Source: Stomorhina lunata
Taxonomy: Eukaryota; Arthropoda; Insecta; Diptera; Rhiniidae
NCBI GenBank assembly: GCA_933228675.1
Contig: OW121743.1
Span: 53,507,903-53,571,902, forward strand
Length of the DNA: 64,000 bases
Reading direction: 5' to 3'
Shown: positions 57,180-64,000 of the stretch, piece after piece
Layout: each line of letters begins with the position of its first letter
Numbering within the stretch: the stretch's first letter is position 1
The notes under the pieces: generated by a model
Database searches by the model: none
Seen by the model: only the letters and a program-made list of their open reading frames with translations
Told to the model about the DNA's origin: nothing
Program-made: the position numbers and the translations under genes

Positions 57180-57711
57180 CGAACATTACACGAAAAATAA
57201 AATTTTTGTCGATTTATTGCAAAAAAATTGTATACTTTTTCCAGAAAATCTAATAAAAATATTTAATTGAAAAAAGTGATTTAAAAGAATTGGACAAGTG
57301 CAAATGTGTTGAAGAAAAACGAAATAACAGAGAACTAAATCTACATAAACTTCAAAGTTGCTTAGAAAAAAGTGAAAATTTTTCGCAAACTTGTAAAAAA
57401 AAGTCTGCAAAGAGAGTGAAAAGAAGAACAAGTAAAAAAGATTTGCAGCAGAGAATACCGTTTTTTCTTATTGGATTTTAATAAAAAAAATTTTAAAGTG
57501 AACTGAATAGGGAACAGGTTAAATAAAAAAGTTTCAAAATAAAGCAAAAGTTTTCATCTAAAAAAACAAATTAAAAAGATTTTTCATAAATTCTATGAGA
57601 TAACATTATTATTATAATAAATACACATAAGACATTGAATACATAAAGCTATTGTTATAAAAAGCCAAGAAAAAAGTGAGCAGAGAGTTAAAATAACACA
57701 AGTAAGATTTT
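57180..57711 (+). other. Probable 5' UTR exon of the calcineurin A gene
   Basis: Repeat-free, A-rich and without a conserved frame. It ends at AA|GTAAGAT (57712), a good donor, and repeat debris starts right after it. An acceptor candidate ACACAG lies at 61318-61323, 150 bp before the ATG, though its pyrimidine tract is poor. Inferred from context only. Confidence 0.3.
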
Positions 57712-57779
57712 TTCATATTCGGCTAGGTCGATCCCTATATACCCTTCACCAAAGATACGAAGTGATCATATAAACTCTT

Positions 57780-59175
57780 GTTATTTTAAAAATAAATTAC
57801 TATATCAAAGGAACAGATCTACTTTAATTGAACTACACCAACTCTTTTAATTTTAATGCAAGGGCTTTAAAGAATCTTTTTTAAGGCTCTTTTTTATGGG
57901 CAACAAACTTTTGGTTTTGGAGATATAGTGCATTAAAGCTCCGAACCAAATCGCCATCTCTTTTATCTTGATGGCAATAGTAACAAGATGCATATTTTGT
58001 CAAAGTCCGTCGAAGTATCTTTCAAATGTGGCATCATATTTAAACATTTAGGAACTATGTATTTATGTATGTATTTCGAACAAATTAAATTTTACCTTTG
58101 GCTCTTTTACCAAAAGCTGATCGACATTAATCAATATTATTCAGAGTATATATCGTTCAATTTTGAAAAATAACATCACTATTTGGAAAATTAAAGATTA
58201 AACAAAAAATGGAACAAGTCTAGTTCAACTGAACTGCACCGATTTTTTTGAAATTTTTTTCATGTTAGGGGCTTTACATAGCTTTTGTTTGACAGGGCAA
58301 CATTATATATGTAAAAGTGCTCCGAAATATCTTTCAGAAGAGGTATCTCAATCGACTTTTAATTAAGGAATTATAAAGAACAATGTTAAATTTTACCCTT
58401 GGTTTTTGTACAAAAATGTCCATATCTCAACAACTGATCGGTATGACATAAACCAATTATATATAGAATTAAGTAGCCAACCTTTTAAGCTTTCATTTGG
58501 TACTAATAGTAATGAATGAAGCGGCGCAGGAATAGAAATAAAAATGTAAAAAGAGCCGAAGGCGAAAAATTATTTAAAAAAAAAAAATAGCGCGATTTTT
58601 TTTAAATAATTTTTCATATTTTATTTAATTTTACACTATTATTCTTTAAATGAAAAGTTTATTATTGGCCATAAAAATGACTAAAATCGGTGCAGTTCAG
58701 TTAAACTATACTTTGGACTGAAAGATAAAAAATCAACTTTAACCCTCGATATCTCTGTTATGTTTAAAGATTTTGGCTCACTATTCCAAATGAAAGCTTA
58801 AAAGGTTGGCTACTTACGTATATATACTGGATTACGTCATATCGATTAGTTTTCGAGATATGGTCATTTTTGTAGAAAAACCTAGGATAAAATTTAACAT
58901 TTTTGTTAATAATTCCTTAATGGGTGAATTAATCCGATTGAGATATATCATCTGAAAGATATTTCGAAGCACTCTCACATGATATACATATTGCAACTAT
59001 CGGTGCAAAAATAAGAGAGATATATCGATTTTTATTTCAGAACTTAAAAGCACTATATCTCCCAAACCAAAAATTTCCGACCAAAAAATTTTACACTATT
59101 ATTCTTAAAATTTAAAGTTCTTTATGGGCTATACAAATTTTTAAGATCGGTCCAATCCCCTTCCGAGCATAGTCT
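57780..59175. repeat. Large inverted repeat (~700-bp arms)
   Basis: The left arm (57800-58510) and right arm (58680-59170) face each other: GTAGCCAACCTTTTAAGCTTTCATTTGG at 58471 is mirrored at about 58815-58788, and ATATCTTTCAGA and TTTTGGTTT-GGAGATATAGTGC are mirrored too. The arms have diverged, so this is an old palindromic element. No terminal duplication was fixed. It lies in the presumed calcineurin 5' intron. Confidence 0.6.
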
Positions 59176-59189
59176 GCAAACGTCCTGGA

Positions 59190-59860
59190 TTGCTCCATCC
59201 CACCTATTTAGGTTCGAATTTAAGGCGTAGTTTCCAGATAGAATGCCTACGCATTTCCTAAGACCGGTCCTGTTAAGACCCAGCAAGAACTTGGTTTGGT
59301 CCTAGATATTGTGCAAGTGGCCATGTTATACCAGTTTCCTCACCGATCCAAGACTTGATGCCCATTTAAAATTTACATATAGGTGGTGCTATTTCTGTCA
59401 CCGTAAACATCAGTTTCTCGCTCGAGCCTTGTCTTGCGGCTTCGTCCACAATTTCATTGCCTTCGATGTCATAATTGCTAGGAACCCCGCAAAGTCTAAC
59501 TTTATAATTCGTTGACAAACTAATAATAGTAAATCAACACGACTTTACTATCTTGGAGGTGATGCTGCATCCTTTAAGGGCTTTTAGTGCAGCCTGACTG
59601 TCGTTGAGATGGTCATCTCACTGTTTTTACAAGCTCAGTGACTTTCAAGTTGTCAAAAATTTCAGACACTGCACTCATCCCAAAGCCTAAACGATTTCCT
59701 AATAAGATGGATATGTCGATTAATATTTCAAAGCTTGTCAAAGTGTTATACAACTATAGGCTACTATACTTGCCTGGAGTTCTTAAGCTAATTAAAAGGA
59801 AATAGATAAAGCAAATTTTTTAAAGACTGGGCTACGTGATGTACTAGGAAAAGTAACCTC
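59190..59860 (-). mobile_element. I/LOA-type LINE fragment
   Basis: 59540-59650 is the antisense of the RNase H segment seen at 52290-52400 (GGAGGTGAT-CT-C-TCCT, AG-GCAGCCTG-CTGTCG). Frames are broken. The end near 59800-59860 resembles the RTE tail region (AAAGACTGGGCTACG). Confidence 0.45.
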
Positions 59861-61323
59861 CCTAGGAATGACATTTTTTTTAATTTTATTCAATATAGTC
59901 CCCTTTTACCTCATACTCGTTCTTGATGGTTTTAATACTCGTTCTTGATGAAAATCACAGAAAATCGAGGTCATAACCTTTCCGACCTGTTGAGCCTCCC
60001 TCGACCTATGCGGGACACTCCTGTCTGCCTTAGTCCTTTGAAGGGTACTTATTCTCTAGTATGTAATAGTATGTAAAAAGTCTACGCGATTCCGCATCAG
60101 CAAGTCCAAACACATTTTCGAGGTGCACTTGTTTTCGTATTTAATGGTCACTAGTGAGTATGCGTGCCACATAACGACAGGATAACTATTTCATATGCAG
60201 AATATTGCCCAAAATATGGCGTGTGCGATCAGTACTCATCTTTGTGGTATCTGCAAGCTCGCGCTTCTTCACTTTCCGGTCAGCCAAGACCATTTTATGT
60301 ACTCTTTCAAAACTGTCCTCTGCATTTGCCTTGGAGGGACTGCCGCTGAGGACTTGATCGGTTGGGAAGTTGCAGCCACCACGAAATTTTGGAAACTAAT
60401 ATTGGACAGTGCAATCTGATAGATTATTAGCCCCATAATATTGATCTAACTTTCCTTTTGTTTGAATTTCACTTAAAAAAAAACATTTTTTCGAGGGCTG
60501 TTGAGTGAAATTAGAGCGCAAGGTTATGAGGTTATGAGAATCGTTTATATTTTGGACTAAGCTTTTGTTAGTTCCTTTATATTAAAAAAACGAAGTAGTG
60601 GATTTTCTGGTGGTGTCTACCACTTTTCACATTGCATTGACCCAATAGCGTTGTTCAAGGTCAAGCAACTTGTAGCCGAACATGTTGATAGAATATATAT
60701 TGCCTGCCTCATTATACATTGCTCCTCTTAAGGAATAGGGCGTCTCGATCGAATGGTTCAAAAAAGGTTTATTATGAGTACGTATGTTGTTCGACCTTTT
60801 GCGACCTAAATTGACATAAAGTCATCACTTTTTTCACAGGTTAGTTAAATGAAATAGATACATTATTTATTTATGTACCATTGGGAGCTTCAATGCCCTT
60901 AACTCTCTTTAGATGCTTTTTCAAAGCAATGTCCACATACCCTTTACTTTTCTTAAACCTATTTTATTAAAGATATAAAGCCCCAATCCATTATTTTGTA
61001 TAAGAAGACAACTAAAGACTATTTCTGTTGAGATTTTCGGAGAGTTTTTATTTAGTTTCAAAATCTGATTGTCTCGGTTCGTAGGTGACCTAACGGGGAA
61101 ACTACTTCTACATATAGGCAAACATATAACTAATACCAATCGGGCGAAGATTTTGAAAATATCTACATTATAGATTTTAACTCATTAAAAATAAATGTAT
61201 ATTCCCATAATATAGGGTATCACGTTATTTTAACATTACCAGAAGAATGACGAATTTATATGTATTCTTATTATGGTGAAGGGTATAAATACGAAGAAAT
61301 AAATATTAAAAAAAAAAACACAG
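59861..61323. other. Presumed calcineurin A 5' intron remainder
   Basis: Mixed transposon debris: GGTGAAGGGTATAAATACG at 61275 is a repeat E end. Short ORFs (for example 60164-60419) have no recognised domain. Confidence 0.35.
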
Positions 61324-61472
61324 GCAAGAAAGGAAGGTGGAGTTCAAAGGATAAATATACGAAACGAAAACAACAAAAAAAATAAGGAGGTGTAGTTAAA
61401 GTTGTTGAATTTTTTGCTTGTTGTGAAAGGTTAACACACATAAATACAAAAAAAAAATAGAAATTCTAAAAC

Positions 61473-63164
61473 ATGTCTTCGAATAGTCAAGCAACAGCCG
61501 CTACCGGCAATCAACAATCATCTGCAGCCTCTGGTGCATCATCGGGAACAGGTTCTGGTGAGCAGCAGCCATCGTCGGCTGGTAGTCAATCTAATCAGGA
61601 CAGTCCCACACGCAGTAGCCTAAGACCAGCAGTAAATACTACGGATCGTGTTGTAGACAGTGTGCCATTTCCTCCTAGCCATAAGCTTACCATGTCTGAA
61701 GTGTTCCCAGATCCACGATCAGGCAAACCGAATCATGAATTACTCAAGCAACATTTCATTCTCGAAGGACGCATAGAAGAACCACCCGCCCTGCGCATTA
61801 TCCAAGAGGGAGCTGCCTTATTGCGTCAGGAAAAGACTATGATTGACATTGAGGCGCCCGTTACAGTGTGCGGTGATATTCATGGCCAGTTCTATGATCT
61901 AATGAAACTATTCGAAGTCGGTGGCTCACCGGCCACTACTAAATACCTCTTTTTGGGCGACTATGTGGATAGAGGCTATTTTAGTATTGAGTGTGTTCTA
62001 TATTTGTGGTCACTTAAGATTACTTATCCCAACACTCTGTTTTTATTGCGTGGCAATCATGAGTGTCGTCATTTAACCGAGTACTTCACCTTTAAGCAAG
62101 AATGTAAAATCAAGTATTCAGAACGTGTTTATGATGCCTGTATGGAAGCCTTTGATTGTTTGCCATTGGCGGCTCTAATGAACCAACAGTTTCTGTGTGT
62201 TCATGGAGGCTTATCGCCTGAAATCCACGAATTAGATGATATTAGACGACTGGATCGTTTTAAGGAACCTCCAGCTTTTGGACCTATGTGTGATTTACTT
62301 TGGTCCGATCCGCTGGAAGACTTTGGTAATGAAAAGAACTCAGATTTCTATACGCACAACTCGGTACGAGGTTGTTCGTACTTCTACAGTTATGCGGCCT
62401 GTTGTGACTTCCTGCAGAATAACAATCTACTATCGATAATACGCGCCCACGAGGCTCAAGATGCTGGCTATCGTATGTATCGTAAAAGCCAAACCACCGG
62501 TTTCCCCTCACTCATAACTATATTCTCGGCACCCAATTATCTGGATGTGTACAATAACAAAGCGGCCGTTTTAAAATACGAAAATAATGTCATGAACATA
62601 CGCCAGTTCAATTGTTCACCCCATCCTTATTGGCTTCCCAATTTCATGGACGTATTCACTTGGTCTTTGCCTTTCGTAGGCGAAAAGGTTACGGAAATGT
62701 TGGTTAATGTTCTTAATATCTGCTCCGATGATGAACTTATGACCGAAGAAAGTGAAGAACCTCTTTCAGACGATGAGGCGGCTCTACGAAAAGAAGTTAT
62801 ACGCAACAAGATACGAGCTATTGGCAAAATGGCACGTGTCTTTTCGGTATTGCGCGAGGAATCAGAGTCTGTATTGCAACTTAAGGGTCTTACACCAACA
62901 GGTGCCCTGCCCTTGGGTGCTCTATCGGGTGGCAAGCAATCATTGAAAAATGCCATGCAAGGTTTTTCACCCAATCACAAAATCACCTCATTTGCCGAAG
63001 CTAAAGGTCTCGATGCTGTCAACGAACGTATGCCACCCCGACGTGATCAGCCACCAACGCCTACAAGTGATGATCATCATCAAAATCCAGCAGCTGGACG
63101 TGATATTGGCGGCAATGGAAGCTCAGCATCAGGTAGTACTAACAATATCACTCATAGTGGGTAA
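61473..63164 (+). CDS. CanA: Calcineurin A (PP2B catalytic subunit)
   Basis: A single 563-residue frame encodes the whole Ca2+/calmodulin-dependent Ser/Thr phosphatase. Residues 1-50 are a Ser/Gly/Gln-rich tail. The catalytic domain has GDIHGQ (134-139; D135, H137), GDYVDRG (162-168), RGNHE (193-197; N195, H196), HGG (H244) and RAHE (H326). Each sits 45 positions after its human counterpart and all metal and catalytic residues are kept. The calcineurin B-binding helix follows (about 386-415), then the calmodulin-binding segment [16 protein letters not shown] (445-460) and the autoinhibitory segment [20 protein letters not shown] (504-523). The first in-frame ATG after AAACAAAAAAAATAG-like leader is used. 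No intron interrupts the coding part. Most like Drosophila Pp2B-14D/CanA-14F; which paralogue is not certain. Confidence 0.97.
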   Translation: MSSNSQATAATGNQQSSAASGASSGTGSGEQQPSSAGSQSNQDSPTRSSLRPAVNTTDRVVDSVPFPPSHKLTMSEVFPDPRSGKPNHELLKQHFILEGRIEEPPALRIIQEGAALLRQEKTMIDIEAPVTVCGDIHGQFYDLMKLFEVGGSPATTKYLFLGDYVDRGYFSIECVLYLWSLKITYPNTLFLLRGNHECRHLTEYFTFKQECKIKYSERVYDACMEAFDCLPLAALMNQQFLCVHGGLSPEIHELDDIRRLDRFKEPPAFGPMCDLLWSDPLEDFGNEKNSDFYTHNSVRGCSYFYSYAACCDFLQNNNLLSIIRAHEAQDAGYRMYRKSQTTGFPSLITIFSAPNYLDVYNNKAAVLKYENNVMNIRQFNCSPHPYWLPNFMDVFTWSLPFVGEKVTEMLVNVLNICSDDELMTEESEEPLSDDEAALRKEVIRNKIRAIGKMARVFSVLREESESVLQLKGLTPTGALPLGALSGGKQSLKNAMQGFSPNHKITSFAEAKGLDAVNERMPPRRDQPPTPTSDDHHQNPAAGRDIGGNGSSASGSTNNITHSG

Positions 63165-63690
63165 ATTAATACGCCATTAAGCAATATAAAACAAAATACT
63201 ATATTCAAAAACACAACAAAAATTAAGAAAATTTTCAACAAAAAATATTAAAAAACACAACATCATAAAAAAAAACAATGAATGGCAGGTGAAGAAACTT
63301 TTGATGAAACAAAAATATATTAATTACATTTATTCATACAATTTTAACAAACATTCATACTCCTCCTCCTACAATGAAACCAAAACAAAGAACACATAAA
63401 TTGTAATCTATTTTCCTACAATTGTATACTACTTTCTATTTTTTATATTTTACAAGAAAAAAAAAAAAATGAAACCCACAAAACTATTTAAAAAAAAAAC
63501 TTATTTTATTTTTAAAGAACTAATTTTGGTCACCTAAAGAAATAGCTATTAATTATTTAAGATAAAGTCAACTTTTTGTTTAATAACATGTTAGGAATTT
63601 GTTTTATTTAAAATTATTTCAAAGGGTTATTATTTGTTCTATCAGATATTGGTTGAAAATATTGAAACTTTTTTCTAATAAAAAATAAAG
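63165..63690 (+). other. Calcineurin A 3' UTR, candidate poly(A) signals
   Basis: AT-rich sequence after the TAA stop, with AATAAA at 63677 and 63684. The true cleavage site is not determinable here. The remaining 300 bp to the window end hold nothing I recognise. Confidence 0.4.
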
Positions 63691-64000
63691 TGGAGCTCCA
63701 TTAAAACTGTCTCTCATTTGTCAACATTTGGAGTTTAAATCCGGTTTTTCGAAAGCGGTGTTTAAATAAAAACCTGAACATTTTTATCATTTCTTCATTT
63801 TGTAGTTACGATTTTTATAATTTTATTTCCGTCTTTGTTAAGAAAAAGTTGACCATCTTCTGTTAAAAAGTATAAAATTTTAAATCATTGGCATTCCGAA
63901 TCAAAAAGTATTTAAAAAAAGAAATATATAAGTTTTTGTTATTTTTTACAGTTTAAATCCTTGTTATACAAATTTAAGTTGTCTCTGAATCGAATTACTG

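Noticed and set aside
62627..62974. 115-codon - strand frame
   Set aside because: Antisense shadow of the calcineurin A 3' coding region.

Overview
The window reads as a higher-fly (Diptera, probably calyptrate, blowfly or house-fly like) nuclear genome segment. It is AT-rich, has spliceosomal introns with GTAAG donors and TTTNAG acceptors, carries four genes or gene pairs with close insect homologues, and is filled with DNA-transposon, LINE and satellite sequence. The species assignment is inference; the eukaryotic, insect-like gene structure is read directly.

Layout. 1-13.7 kb is gene-free and built of nested transposons (two hAT-like, one with CACAGTG ends, a mariner-type MITE, and a DD41D Tc1/mariner element with complete ends) plus LINE fragments. 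13.7-43.4 kb is one gene on the + strand, a NIF3-like protein (4 coding exons, 285 aa) whose third intron is about 28.5 kb. Two paralogous SLC10-type transporter genes lie inside that intron on the opposite strand (17.2-20.9 kb and 36.7-38.1 kb), with many transposons and two very large A/T-rich satellite arrays. 44.9-54.6 kb is a complete Arp2 (actin-related protein 2) gene on the - strand, reconstructed in six exons plus a 15-nt microexon that adds five residues to the D-loop. 57-63.2 kb holds a calcineurin A catalytic subunit gene on the + strand, with an uninterrupted 563-residue coding exon and a probable distant 5' UTR exon. Arp2 and calcineurin A are divergent; as I recall, their Drosophila orthologues (Arp14D, Pp2B-14D) also share polytene region 14D, so the linkage looks old.

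How it fits together. Arp2 (actin branching), calcineurin A (Ca2+/calmodulin phosphatase), NIF3L1 (metal-binding fold, role unclear) and the SLC10 proteins (membrane transport) show no common pathway. The window is best understood as conserved housekeeping genes whose introns and spacers have been inflated by repeats. The most unusual features are the Arp2 D-loop microexon, the two SLC10 genes nested in an intron (one lacking the sodium-site glutamine), and a satellite family with a ~28-31 bp period built around GAAAATTTTCTATA-like cores. That satellite occurs at four places, one of them inside a transposon.
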